Source: Winogradskyella sp. MH6
GTDB lineage: Bacteria > Bacteroidota > Bacteroidia > Flavobacteriales > Flavobacteriaceae
Assembly (NCBI RefSeq): GCF_022810765.1
Contig: NZ_CP094494.1
Location: forward strand, 3,410,001-3,474,000
DNA length: 64,000 bases
Direction of reading: 5' to 3'
A program made the translations under genes and the position numbers. Of this stretch, positions 33,631 to 42,254 are shown piece after piece (the stretch's first letter is position 1; the number at the start of each line of letters is the position of its first letter). Under the pieces are notes generated by a model that made no database searches, was not told the DNA's origin, and saw only the letters and a program-made list of their open reading frames with translations.

Positions 33631-34293
33631 ATGGAATTGAACAGATATATAGATCACACCCTATTGAGTCCCTCAGCAACTGAAGCCGATATTCTTAAAC
33701 TCTGCGAAGAAGCATTAAAATACAATTTTTATTCTGTTTGCGTAAACAGCTGCTATGTTCCTATTGCAAAACAAGCCCTTGGACGTTCTGAAGTAAAAGT
33801 TTGTACCGTAGTTGGTTTTCCTCTTGGAGCCATGTCTACCGAAGCTAAAATTTTTGAAGCAAAAAAAGCAATAGAACAAGGTGCTTCTGAAATTGATATG
33901 GTAATGAACATCGGTCGTCTAAAAAGTAAAAATTATGTTGCTGTACTTAAAGATATTAGTGACGTAAAACGCGCTATAGGCTTAACACCTTTAAAAGTTA
34001 TTTTAGAAATAAGTGAACTTTCTAAAAATGAAATCGTAAAGGCTTGTGAAATATGTATTGATGCCAAAGCTGATTTTGTAAAAACCTCAACAGGTTTTTC
34101 CAAGAGTGGTGCTACACTTACTGCCGTAAAAATCATGAAAAAAACGGTAAGAGACCAATTAAAAATTAAAGCTTCTGGTGGCATTAGAGATGCTGAAACT
34201 GCTCTAAAATATATAGAAGTTGGCGTACATAGAATTGGCGCTTCATCTGGTGTTGCTATGATGACCAATCAAACTTCAAAATCTGCATATTAA
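33631..34293 (+). CDS. deoC: Deoxyribose-phosphate aldolase
   Basis: 220 residues, a class I aldolase TIM barrel. It cleaves 2-deoxyribose 5-phosphate to glyceraldehyde 3-phosphate and acetaldehyde. The Schiff-base Lys is at about 151 (DFVKTSTGFSKSGAT), the catalytic Asp at about 89 (SEIDMVMNIG), and the second Lys at about 180 (LKIKASGGIRD). YIDHTLLSPSA is the standard N-terminus. The deoD gene follows 27 bp downstream, so the pair forms a nucleoside-salvage operon. Confidence 0.97.
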   Translation: MELNRYIDHTLLSPSATEADILKLCEEALKYNFYSVCVNSCYVPIAKQALGRSEVKVCTVVGFPLGAMSTEAKIFEAKKAIEQGASEIDMVMNIGRLKSKNYVAVLKDISDVKRAIGLTPLKVILEISELSKNEIVKACEICIDAKADFVKTSTGFSKSGATLTAVKIMKKTVRDQLKIKASGGIRDAETALKYIEVGVHRIGASSGVAMMTNQTSKSAY

Positions 34294-34320
34294 TTAAAAC
34301 ACTTTGCTTAACTTTACCGC

Positions 34321-35019
34321 ATGAGTGTACACATTGGCGCCAACAAAGGCGATATAGCAGAAACTATTTTATTACCAGGCGATCCGCTAAGAGCTAAATG
34401 GATTGCTGAAACTTTTTTTGAAAACCCAGTTTGCTTTAATGAAGTAAGAGGCATGTATGGTTATACAGGTACTTACCAAGGCAAGCGCATATCTACCATG
34501 GGATCTGGTATGGGTATTCCTAGTATTTCAATCTATGCAAATGAGCTTATAAAAGATTTTGGTGTAAAAAATCTAATTAGAGTTGGGAGTGCTGGTTCTT
34601 ACCAAAAGCATGTTAAGATAAGAGATGTCGTCTTAGCTATGGCAGCATCTTCTACGTCTGGAGTTAATGAATTAAGGTTTGGAGGTGCTGACTACGCTCC
34701 TACTGCTGATTTCGGCTTGTTCTTAAAAGCTGTAAAGGCTGCTGAAGCTAAAAATATTCCCATCCAAGCTGGTAATGTCTTATCCTCCGATGAGTTTTAT
34801 GAAGACAATATCGAATCCTATAAAAAATGGTCTAGGTTTGGTGTGCTATGTGTAGAAATGGAAGCCGCAGGTCTTTATACTGTTGCAGCAAAACATAATG
34901 TAAATGCACTTGCTATTTTAACGATTTCGGATTCTTTGGTGACGGGTGAAAAAACTACAAGTAAAGAGCGTGAGACTACCTTTAGACAGATGATTGAAAT
35001 TGCTTTGGAATTGGCTTAA
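34321..35019 (+). CDS. deoD: Purine-nucleoside phosphorylase, DeoD type
   Basis: 232 residues, the hexameric DeoD type. It splits purine (deoxy)nucleosides with phosphate. [20 protein letters not shown] has the conserved His4 and Gly20, and Arg24 (DPLRAKW) and Arg43 ([11 protein letters not shown]) are the phosphate ligands. [21 protein letters not shown] and [13 protein letters not shown] (catalytic Asp near 203) complete the site. Coupled with deoC upstream, it feeds deoxyribose 1-phosphate into that pathway; a phosphopentomutase gene is not in the window. Confidence 0.97.
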   Translation: MSVHIGANKGDIAETILLPGDPLRAKWIAETFFENPVCFNEVRGMYGYTGTYQGKRISTMGSGMGIPSISIYANELIKDFGVKNLIRVGSAGSYQKHVKIRDVVLAMAASSTSGVNELRFGGADYAPTADFGLFLKAVKAAEAKNIPIQAGNVLSSDEFYEDNIESYKKWSRFGVLCVEMEAAGLYTVAAKHNVNALAILTISDSLVTGEKTTSKERETTFRQMIEIALELA

Positions 35020-35062
35020 ACTCATTTAACAAACTTTTTTGAAGTAAAATAGTTTTTCTGTC

Positions 35063-35070
35063 TATTTTTG
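35063..35070 (+). promoter_or_regulatory. Candidate promoter -7 box for the histidine phosphatase gene
   Basis: TATTTTTG matches TAnnTTTG and lies 28 bp before the ATG at 35099. The -33 element is not clear. Confidence 0.4.
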
Positions 35071-35098
35071 AGAGGTTTAACTAATCATCTTTCAAAAA

Positions 35099-35611
35099 AT
35101 GAAATCTTTATTCTTTACTTTATTTTTGTTAATATCATTCAACATTTTTGCTCAGGAAACATCTGATAAAAAACAAAAAGTCACAACCTACTATCTCATT
35201 CGACATGCAGAAAAGGACGAATCGGACAAAACAAATAAAGATCCGCATTTAACTGAGGAAGGCAAAAAGCGTGCAGAAAATTGGACTGAAGTTTTTGGTA
35301 ATGTTAAATTCGATATGGTCTACTCCACCAATTATAACAGAACTAAAGAAACGGCAGAACCTACAGCCAAAGCAAATAATGTAGATATTACCTTTTATGA
35401 TCCTAGAAATTTAAAACTTGAAGATTTAATAAAGGAAACTGAAGGAAAAACGGTTTTAATTGTTGGTCACAGCAATACTACACCTATGCTAACTAATGCT
35501 CTACTCAACGAAAAAAAATATAACCAGATAGACGAAAGCAACAATGCCAACCTTTACATTGTAACCATAACGGATTATACAAAGAGTTCTACACTTCTAA
35601 AAATTGAATAA
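35099..35611 (+). CDS. Secreted histidine phosphatase family protein
   Basis: 170 residues with a signal peptide (1-19, FNIFAQ). The phosphohistidine motif TYYLIRHAEKDES (Arg35-His36) opens the phosphoglycerate-mutase-like fold, followed by LTEEGKKRAENW, MVYSTNYNRTKETAEPTA with the conserved Arg, and the second His in VLIVGHSNTTPML. It is short, like SixA/Ais-type members. An exported location suggests a periplasmic phosphatase; the substrate is unknown. The gene is separate from deoD, with its own TATTTTTG box. Confidence 0.88.
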   Translation: MKSLFFTLFLLISFNIFAQETSDKKQKVTTYYLIRHAEKDESDKTNKDPHLTEEGKKRAENWTEVFGNVKFDMVYSTNYNRTKETAEPTAKANNVDITFYDPRNLKLEDLIKETEGKTVLIVGHSNTTPMLTNALLNEKKYNQIDESNNANLYIVTITDYTKSSTLLKIE

Positions 35612-35632
35612 AATTCACCTCTATTTATCCTA

Positions 35633-35640
35633 TATTTTTG
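35633..35640 (+). promoter_or_regulatory. Candidate promoter -7 box for the 35.7-40.7 kb cluster
   Basis: TATTTTTG matches TAnnTTTG, 113 bp upstream of the first SDR gene. It implies a 5' leader of about 100 nt. Confidence 0.35.
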
Positions 35641-35753
35641 CATTTAACCTATTTACCGTAAATAGTATCAATACACAGATAAAAAGATTAATTTCTAAAA
35701 ATAAATAACTAGTTTTGAGAACATTAATTATAAAAGATTGATTTAAACTATTT

Positions 35754-36500
35754 ATGAAAACTGTAATGTTATTGGGTGGCACCAAAGGTGTTGGAAAAGA
35801 AATACTTAAGGCCAGCTTAAAAAAAGGATATAATGTAGCTTTTTGTGGCAGAGATGTTGAAGATGCTCAAAAAATTATAGAATCCTCTAATAACAAAGAC
35901 AAATTATACTTTCATAAAATTGATCTTACATCTATAGATGGTATTGAAGATTACTACAAAGAAACTATAAAACGTTTCAAAAAAATTGATGCACTTATTC
36001 TATATGCTGGTATTACTCCTGTTGCATCGTTGATTGACACAGATGAAGACACCTACGATAAGGTATTTAATGTAAATCTCAAAGCACCATATTTTTTGTT
36101 AAAGCATGTTTTAAGGTCTATGATAGAACAAAACGGAGGATCTGTTGTGTTTTTTGGATCCGCTCATATGGATTATGGTCAAGAAGATCGCACAGCATAT
36201 GCCTTAACCAAAGGAACCTTATATACGCTTTCTACTCACGTTGCGCATCATTATGCTAAATTTGGCATTAGATCCAATTATTTAGTAATGGGTTGGACTA
36301 GTACCGAAGGAGAGCTTCAACTTCGTGAGCAAGAAGGTATAAGCGAAGAGCAATTAAAAAGTAATGCAAGCGAGATAATTCCTATGGGACGCATGCTTAC
36401 GCCTTACGACCCAGTACCTGCAGTCATGTATTTTATTTCAGATGATTCTGCAATGACAACAGGATCTATTATGAGAGTAACAGGAGGAGAATATATTTAA
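35754..36500 (+). CDS. Short-chain dehydrogenase/reductase (SDR), first gene of cluster
   Basis: 248 residues. The Rossmann motif is VMLLGGTKGVGKEILKASLK (T-G-x3-G-x-G variant GGTKGVG), the Ser is in VVFFGSAHMDYGQEDRT and the YxxxK is AYALTKGTLY. The end AMTTGSIMRVTGGEYI is standard for SDRs that use NAD(P)H. The substrate is unknown, but the neighbours point to sugar chemistry. The next gene starts 10 bp later, so it opens a tight five-gene run in the same direction. Confidence 0.88.
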   Translation: MKTVMLLGGTKGVGKEILKASLKKGYNVAFCGRDVEDAQKIIESSNNKDKLYFHKIDLTSIDGIEDYYKETIKRFKKIDALILYAGITPVASLIDTDEDTYDKVFNVNLKAPYFLLKHVLRSMIEQNGGSVVFFGSAHMDYGQEDRTAYALTKGTLYTLSTHVAHHYAKFGIRSNYLVMGWTSTEGELQLREQEGISEEQLKSNASEIIPMGRMLTPYDPVPAVMYFISDDSAMTTGSIMRVTGGEYI

Positions 36501-36510
36501 GCAATATATA

Positions 36511-37329
36511 ATGACAAAAAACTTAATTTACTTCTCCCAATCTGCCGAACTTTTTGAAGGTCCAATTTTCGATTCAAAACATCAACTTTTATATTTTGTA
36601 TCAATCTTAGATGGATTAGTGTATTGCTATAATCCAAACACCAAAGAAATTTTAAGTATAAAGTTAGACTCACCTACCAGTAATGTTTATGTTGTATCTA
36701 ACAAAGTTGTTCTTGTTGCTTCAAAAGATGGCTTTTATGAAATAGATTTTAATAATTTAAAATCCTCTTTCAAATTCCAAATAAATATTGCGGACAATGT
36801 ACGCTACAATGATGGTATAGAAGACGCAGCAGGTAGATACATCATTGGCACAATGGGTTATCCAGAAGTCATTAACGGAATAGGAAATGTGTATTCTTAC
36901 CATAAAGGTAAATCTAAAACAATAATAGAAAACACTACCATTTCTAACGGATTAGCCTTTACTGAAGACAATAAAACGCTCTATTTTATTGACACACCAA
37001 CAAAGCAAGTTGCTAAGTACAATTATTATATTGAAACCGGAAACGTTGCCTTTGTTGATTACGTAATACAATTTAATGGAGATGGAAGTCCTGATGGAAT
37101 GTGTATAGACAAAAACGGCATGTTATGGATTGCAGAATGGGGAGGTGCTTGTGTTTCTCAATGGAATCCCTTAACAGGAAAAAAAATTAATGAAATAACT
37201 CTACCATATACAAATGTAACATCATGTTGTTTTGATGATAAATTGAATTTATATATCACAACAGCGAAAAATGATGAAGAATCAAACTACAATAATGGTA
37301 GTGGATTATTTTATGTAGAAATAAATTAA
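36511..37329 (+). CDS. SMP-30/gluconolactonase-like beta-propeller protein
   Basis: 272 residues without a signal peptide. The SMP-30/LRE-like pattern is clear: ELFEGPIFDSKHQLLYFVSI (metal-binding Glu), RYNDGIEDAAGRYIIGTMGY, TTISNGLAFTEDNKTLYFID (Asn) and GDGSPDGMCIDKNGMLWIAEWGG (Asp). Such enzymes hydrolyse sugar lactones in the cytosol. Placed between an SDR and a glycosyltransferase, it could open a lactone made by one of the SDRs. It is 9 bp from the next gene. Confidence 0.88.
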   Translation: MTKNLIYFSQSAELFEGPIFDSKHQLLYFVSILDGLVYCYNPNTKEILSIKLDSPTSNVYVVSNKVVLVASKDGFYEIDFNNLKSSFKFQINIADNVRYNDGIEDAAGRYIIGTMGYPEVINGIGNVYSYHKGKSKTIIENTTISNGLAFTEDNKTLYFIDTPTKQVAKYNYYIETGNVAFVDYVIQFNGDGSPDGMCIDKNGMLWIAEWGGACVSQWNPLTGKKINEITLPYTNVTSCCFDDKLNLYITTAKNDEESNYNNGSGLFYVEIN

Positions 37330-37338
37330 GATATAAGT

Positions 37339-38565
37339 ATGAGTTCTATAAAAATAAGTGTTATTGTTCCTATTTACCGTATAGAAAAATACTTAGCACA
37401 ATGTATTGAAAGTCTATTAGAGCAATCTTTTAAAGACTTTGAATTAATACTGGTGGACGACGGTAGTCCTGACAACTGTCCCCAAATTTGTGATGATTAC
37501 GCAAAGAATGATGACAGAATTAAAGTTATCCATAAACCAAATGGAGGCTTATTATCAGCTAGAAAAGCAGGCTTAGAAGCATCTTCAGGCACACATATTG
37601 CATACGTAGATGGCGATGATTGGGTAGATCATTTTTATCTAGACACCTTGTACAAATTAGCCATAGCTAACGATGCTGATTTGGCTGTAACGGGACACTT
37701 TAGAGAATTTGATGGTAAAATCGAAACCATAAAACCAAAAAATCCTGGTTTTTATGATGAAACTAAAATTAAATCTGAAATTTTACCAAAAGCCATATAC
37801 AATGGTGAGTTCTGTGAACATGGCATGTCCACTTATGTTTGGAACAAACTCTTCAAAAAAGAACTTCTAGAAAAGGTACTTTACGATGTACCTAACGATG
37901 TTGTAATGGGTGAAGATGCTGCTATTACTTACTCTTATTTAGCTTTTACAAAACGACTAGTCATAAGTAAAATTCCACTTTATTATTACAGACAAAGACA
38001 CGACTCTATTGTAAAATCTGTTGAAAACCCAAAGACGGAATACTACCGACTAGGCCTATTAATGAACTTCCTTAAAACTAAATTAACTAATGTTTTAGAT
38101 GAGGAAAATCTAAACACACAAATAACATATTATCTCTATTCGCAAATACTGGTAAGGTCTGGCGGACTTATATACAACGAAAAAGATAACACTTGGTTTA
38201 ATCCATTTTTAAAGACTGAAAAAGGTTCTAAGGTTGTGGTTTACAGCTCTGGATCCTTTGGCCAACATATCCTATCTACCAATTTAAAAACAGATTATTT
38301 TAAAATCATAAAATGGATTGATGTAGATTATCACGATTTAAAAATTGGTGAAAACACTGTTAATCCTATTAGCAGTATTTACAATAATGAGTTTGATTAT
38401 TTAATAATAGCTACCATTAATCCTTCAACCCATAAGTCTTTAAAAGAAGAACTGGAATTGATGGGTATTAATCAATCTAAAATTGTTAAAACCAATACAG
38501 ACGAAACAAAAATCAAAAGTCTCCTAACAGACATAGGCTTTGATGAAAATTTTATATTTAATTAA
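37339..38565 (+). CDS. GT2 glycosyltransferase with extra C-terminal Rossmann-like domain
   Basis: 408 residues. The GT-A domain (1-230) has SVIVPIYRIEKYLAQCIESL, LILVDDGSPDNCPQICDDYA and the DxD-type AYVDGDDWVDHFY (about 91-94), then CEHGMSTYVWNKLFKK. Residues about 285-400 form a separate domain with KVVVYSSGSFGQHILSTNL and FDYLIIATINPSTHKSLKEEL, resembling NAD-like binding folds fused to polysaccharide glycosyltransferases. It is cytosolic or membrane-peripheral, with no membrane segment. The sugar is unknown. It is the third gene of the cluster. Confidence 0.85.
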   Translation: MSSIKISVIVPIYRIEKYLAQCIESLLEQSFKDFELILVDDGSPDNCPQICDDYAKNDDRIKVIHKPNGGLLSARKAGLEASSGTHIAYVDGDDWVDHFYLDTLYKLAIANDADLAVTGHFREFDGKIETIKPKNPGFYDETKIKSEILPKAIYNGEFCEHGMSTYVWNKLFKKELLEKVLYDVPNDVVMGEDAAITYSYLAFTKRLVISKIPLYYYRQRHDSIVKSVENPKTEYYRLGLLMNFLKTKLTNVLDEENLNTQITYYLYSQILVRSGGLIYNEKDNTWFNPFLKTEKGSKVVVYSSGSFGQHILSTNLKTDYFKIIKWIDVDYHDLKIGENTVNPISSIYNNEFDYLIIATINPSTHKSLKEELELMGINQSKIVKTNTDETKIKSLLTDIGFDENFIFN

Positions 38566-38622
38566 AAAAACTAATAATAATTCCCTAACACATAAAGTTA
38601 ATAACCCTTAAAATCAACAACA

Positions 38623-39909
38623 ATGAAGAAAATAATTATTCTTGGTGGTAATCCAGAAACTGGTGTTTTAGTAGAATTTGCAAATAATATGGGACTGCAT
38701 ACCATTGTAATAGACCCAAACCCAGATGCACCTGCTAAAAAATTTGCTGCCGAAACCTATGATATAGATGGCTTTGACATCGATGGCATTGTAAAAGTTG
38801 CCAAAGATAATAAGGTTGATGCTGTTCTTGTTGGTGTTGCTGATATTTTGGTAAAACCATATAAAGAAATCTGTGATAGACTTGGTTTGCCTTGTTACGC
38901 AACAGACGGTACTATTGAAGCATTTTGCAGTAAGGATGGCTACAAACGTTATTGTGAAAAATATGACGTACTAGACATACCAGGAATTTACCTAAAAAAA
39001 GGAGAACCTATAAGGAAACCTAAAAACGTAGAGCTACCATTAATGGTAAAACCCGTTGACAGTGGTGGTGGTGTTGGAATGAAGATATGTAGAGACGAAG
39101 AGGATTATAACGAAACCGTAAAAAACGTTCTTCAATTCTCTAAGAAAGGCATTGTATTAGTTGAAAAGTATATGGACTCTAGTTGTCACGATATGGCCGC
39201 TTATTACACTTTTAAAGATGGCGTTCCTTATTTATCTGCCGTATATGACAGATGTTTAACAAGAATACAAGGTAACTCTAGCCCAATAGGACTAGCCACA
39301 TTATATCCTTCTAAACTTACTAAAGAGTTTGTAGACACTGTTCATCCAAAATTATGTGAATTATTTAAAGCCACTGGAGTAAAAAATGGTGTTTTAAATG
39401 TTCAGTTTTTTGTTGAAAATGGTGTATTCTACAGTTATGACCCAGGATTTAGATTACAAGGAGAAGCTCCTCATATTCATTTAGCACATATTAATGGTTT
39501 TGACCACAGGAATATGCTCTTAAATTTTGCTCTAACAGGTGTGTTTGGTGAAGACAATTTTGCCGAGCAAAACGATTATATGTTACGTGGTAAAAAAGCG
39601 TGCTCCATTTGGGTGCTTTTAAAAGCTGGTAAAATCACATCTATAAAAGGTTTAGAAGAACTTAAAAATCATAAAAATGTAATTTTTGTTGTAGAGCGCT
39701 TTAAGGAAGGAGACGAAGTACTACCAGCTATGATTGGCACAGAAAGGCAAGTGCTTTATAGAATATATACAGTTTCAGACTCAGTTGCAGAAACCAATCA
39801 AACCATTTTAGACATTCAAAACATATTAGATATACGAGATGAAAACGGAGAAGACATGGTGTTAGAATGGACCGATTTATGGAATACTGATGACTACAGT
39901 CATCATTAA
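38623..39909 (+). CDS. ATP-grasp domain ligase (carbamoyl-phosphate synthase-like)
   Basis: 428 residues. The N-terminal pre-ATP-grasp domain (KKIIILGGNPETGVLVEFAN, then VIDPNPDAPAKKFAAE) precedes an ATP-grasp fold: LPLMVKPVDSGGGVGMKICR (glycine-rich loop), IVLVEKYMDSSCHDMAAYY and GVLNVQFFVENGVFYSYDPG (Mg2+-binding acidic strand). ATP-grasp enzymes join a carboxylate to an amine or thiol through an acyl-phosphate. Together with the GT2 neighbour it may attach an amino acid or amine to a sugar acid, which is inference only. It lies 57 bp after the glycosyltransferase. Confidence 0.88.
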   Translation: MKKIIILGGNPETGVLVEFANNMGLHTIVIDPNPDAPAKKFAAETYDIDGFDIDGIVKVAKDNKVDAVLVGVADILVKPYKEICDRLGLPCYATDGTIEAFCSKDGYKRYCEKYDVLDIPGIYLKKGEPIRKPKNVELPLMVKPVDSGGGVGMKICRDEEDYNETVKNVLQFSKKGIVLVEKYMDSSCHDMAAYYTFKDGVPYLSAVYDRCLTRIQGNSSPIGLATLYPSKLTKEFVDTVHPKLCELFKATGVKNGVLNVQFFVENGVFYSYDPGFRLQGEAPHIHLAHINGFDHRNMLLNFALTGVFGEDNFAEQNDYMLRGKKACSIWVLLKAGKITSIKGLEELKNHKNVIFVVERFKEGDEVLPAMIGTERQVLYRIYTVSDSVAETNQTILDIQNILDIRDENGEDMVLEWTDLWNTDDYSHH

Positions 39910-39939
39910 CTATAATAACCCTAATCAATCAAACCAAAA

Positions 39940-40713
39940 ATGAGTATTAATGTTTTAGAGAAATTTAATTTAAAAGACAAAAAATCCATTGTTGTCGGAG
40001 GTGCAGGAGACCTTGGCAAATCAATGGTAGAGGCTTTAGCAGAAGCTGGAGCGCAAGTTGTTATCATAGATATTGATGACAGAATGTATGATTTTTGTGA
40101 GGACTTCAAAAAAAATGGACTCAAAGTAGAAGCTATTAAGGCTGATATTAGCAAAATTGATGAAGTACAAAGTTCTTACAAAAAAGCCTTGGAAATTCTT
40201 GGAGGTAAACTTGATATTTTAGTCAACTCAGCTGGTATACAACGACGGTATCCTAGTGAGCAATTCCCTGAAGAAGAATGGAGCAAGGTTATTGCTATTA
40301 ACTTAGATGCCACCTTTTATTATTGTAAATATGCAGCCAACACAATGCTAAAAAATAATGGTGGTAAGATTATAAATGTTGCTTCGTTAATGAGCTTTTT
40401 AGGCGGAATTACCATTCCTGCTTATGCAGCATCTAAAGGTGGTGTAGGTCAGTTAACCAAAGCGCTATCTAATGATTTAGCCGAAAAAGGAATTTGCGTT
40501 AACGCAATAGCTCCAGGCTATATGGATACACAATTAAACACAGCTTTAATTAATGATAAAAAACGAACTGATGAAGTTTTTATGCGTGTACCTATGAAAC
40601 GTTGGGGAACTGGTGAAGACTTAAAAGGACTTACAGTATTCTTGGCTTCTCCAGCAAGTGATTATGTTACCGGAACTATTATTCCTGTTGATGGCGGCTA
40701 TTTAGGTCGATAA
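39940..40713 (+). CDS. SDR oxidoreductase, KduD/gluconate dehydrogenase-like, last gene of cluster
   Basis: 257 residues. KSIVVGGAGDLGKSMVEALA is the cofactor loop, VIIDIDD with its acidic end suggests NAD, and NAG reads NSAGIQRRYPSEQFPEEEW. The Ser is in INVASLMSFLGG, YxxxK is YAASKGG and the tail ends VTGTIIPVDGGYLGR. The NSAGIQRR block is typical of KduD and 2-deoxy-gluconate 3-dehydrogenase relatives that oxidise keto-sugar acids. It ends the cluster at a strong terminator and lies 30 bp after the ATP-grasp gene. Confidence 0.9.
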   Translation: MSINVLEKFNLKDKKSIVVGGAGDLGKSMVEALAEAGAQVVIIDIDDRMYDFCEDFKKNGLKVEAIKADISKIDEVQSSYKKALEILGGKLDILVNSAGIQRRYPSEQFPEEEWSKVIAINLDATFYYCKYAANTMLKNNGGKIINVASLMSFLGGITIPAYAASKGGVGQLTKALSNDLAEKGICVNAIAPGYMDTQLNTALINDKKRTDEVFMRVPMKRWGTGEDLKGLTVFLASPASDYVTGTIIPVDGGYLGR

Positions 40714-40736
40714 ATAATTAAATTATATTAAGAAGA

Positions 40737-40776
40737 CGAAGGTGTTTCTGAATTTATAGAAACACCTTCGTTTTTT
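40737..40776. terminator. Strong terminator at cluster end
   Basis: CGAAGGTGTTTCT (40737-40749) and AGAAACACCTTCG (40758-40770) form a perfect 13-bp stem with an 8-nt loop, followed by TTTTTT. It can also serve the convergent gene at 40775. Confidence 0.92.
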
Positions 40777-41530
40777 ATTGATTTAATAATTCTACTTCAA
40801 TATTTTTTAATTCAATTTTAGACAATAATTTCAACTTGTTTTCTTCAAAAGCTTTTCCCAAATCAAATAGTTCTAACTCATTATGCTCAGTCTTGTAGTT
40901 ATTGTAATCTACAAAGCGTAATCCATTTACATAACGCTCATTATTGGCTTTTCTAAATCGTGTACCTACTCCATCATCTTCGTTATATGAATAGGCTAAA
41001 TAATCTACGTTAAAACCTTCTTTGTCAACCCAATACACAAAGATATCTTCATAATCTTCTCCTCCGCCTTCGGGATTAAACGTTACTTTAATTTTGTAAT
41101 AGTTCTTTTCTTTAATTTGTTCTTCACCTAACAAAGTTTTATTAACTGCTGCGGCATTTAATCCGTAGGGTAAAACCGAAAAATAATGTACTGAGTTTAC
41201 CGAAGCCGTAAATTTTGCTTTCAAACTATCTTCTAAAATAACTCGACTATTATTTATAAAACGTTCAAAATTGCTATTAGTCAACAAATCGAAAACAGAG
41301 TCATTACCATCCTTAAACATTCTTATTAATGAAAATTGGCCTTTATCTCGCCTGGCTACATAAAATTTATCTCTAAAATCGAAGCGTATTACAGAATTAT
41401 CAAAGGCCTTACCTCCTGCTTTCTCAATAGATTTAGAAATAATTTTATCTGCCGTAAGATTTACAACTTGTTTTTCCTCCTTACAATTAAAGAGCATTAA
41501 TCCAAAAAGAACCAAGTATAAATATTTCAT
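40775..41530 (-). CDS. DUF6503-like lipoprotein
   Basis: 251 residues; lipobox LMLFNC (Cys about 16). The mature protein has ADKIISKSIEKAGGKAFDNS, RFDFRDKFYVARRD and a late YEDIFVYWVDKEGFNVDYLAYSY with RFVDYNNYKT, a pattern like the LolA/LolB-type half-barrel seen in DUF6503 proteins of Bacteroidota. It probably acts in the envelope, perhaps in lipid or lipoprotein handling, but no experiment is implied by the sequence. Its stop lies right next to the terminator of the SDR cluster. Confidence 0.65.
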   Translation of the reverse strand: MKYLYLVLFGLMLFNCKEEKQVVNLTADKIISKSIEKAGGKAFDNSVIRFDFRDKFYVARRDKGQFSLIRMFKDGNDSVFDLLTNSNFERFINNSRVILEDSLKAKFTASVNSVHYFSVLPYGLNAAAVNKTLLGEEQIKEKNYYKIKVTFNPEGGGEDYEDIFVYWVDKEGFNVDYLAYSYNEDDGVGTRFRKANNERYVNGLRFVDYNNYKTEHNELELFDLGKAFEENKLKLLSKIELKNIEVELLNQ

Positions 41531-41604
41531 ATCAATGATTTAGGTATTCAAAGTCGTAAAACTAAGTAATAGTTTACAATAAAACACACTTCGCACTTTT
41601 GTAC

Positions 41605-41634
41605 TTTGTTCTTGCTACTTTCTTACTATCTTTG
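41605..41634 (+). promoter_or_regulatory. smpB promoter
   Basis: TTTG (41605-41608), an 18-bp spacer and TATCTTTG (41627-41634) fit the Bacteroidota promoter consensus TTG-N17-19-TAnnTTTG. The ATG at 41641 is only 6 nt further, giving a very short leader. It also rules out the upstream TTG at 41599 as start. Confidence 0.6.
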
Positions 41635-41640
41635 CCAACC

Positions 41641-42099
41641 ATGCAAAAAAAGGTTAACATACTCAACAAAAAGGCAAAATTTCAGTACGAAATACTTGAT
41701 AAGTATACTGCTGGAATTGTTTTAACTGGTACAGAAATAAAATCTATTAGAGCCAGCAAAGCTTCTATTGCTGAAAGTTTTTGTGAATTTAATGATCATG
41801 GCGAACTCTTTGTTATAAATATGACAATAGAAGAATACGCCTTTGGTAACTACTACAACCACAAACCTAAAGCAGAGCGTAAATTATTGCTTAATAAACG
41901 TGAACTTAAAAAGCTTGAAAAAGAAGTTAACGTAAAGGGAAATGCTATTATCCCACTTCGTTTATTCATTAACGAAAATGGATTAGCCAAATTAGAAATC
42001 GCTTTAGGAAAAGGTAAAAAACTCTACGATAAGCGCGACACCATAAAAGATCGCGACAATAAGCGCAATTTAGACCGCATTAAGAAAAGTTTTCGATAA
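41641..42099 (+). CDS. smpB: SsrA-binding protein SmpB
   Basis: 152 residues. SmpB binds tmRNA and brings it to stalled ribosomes for trans-translation. The N-terminal beta-barrel shows LNKKAKFQYEILDKYTAGIV then LTGTEIKSIRASKASIAESF, and INMTIEEYAFGNYYNHKPKAERKLLL follows. The basic tail KGKKLYDKRDTIKDRDNKRN and LDRIKKSF is the part that enters the mRNA channel. The frame is open upstream to 41599, but the promoter and family length favour the ATG at 41641. tmRNA itself is not in the window. Confidence 0.97.
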   Translation: MQKKVNILNKKAKFQYEILDKYTAGIVLTGTEIKSIRASKASIAESFCEFNDHGELFVINMTIEEYAFGNYYNHKPKAERKLLLNKRELKKLEKEVNVKGNAIIPLRLFINENGLAKLEIALGKGKKLYDKRDTIKDRDNKRNLDRIKKSFR

Positions 42100-42254
42100 C
42101 TTTAGGATTGTTATAACTTTTACATATTTCATTTTACTCTAAGTTTGGTTCAGCTACAGGCAACCATTAGTGGTAAAACAACGTCTGTATTTAAAAAGGC
42201 ATCTTTTTTGTGAGATAAAATCTATGTCCTAAGTTTAACCACCAATCAACATCT

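Noticed and set aside
35612..35753. Riboswitch in the leader of the sugar cluster
   Set aside because: The leader is AT-rich with no known riboswitch core and no terminator-like stem before the first gene.
41599..41640. Upstream TTG start for smpB
   Set aside because: The stretch contains the likely promoter (TTTG...TATCTTTG), and the family N-terminus fits the ATG at 41641.
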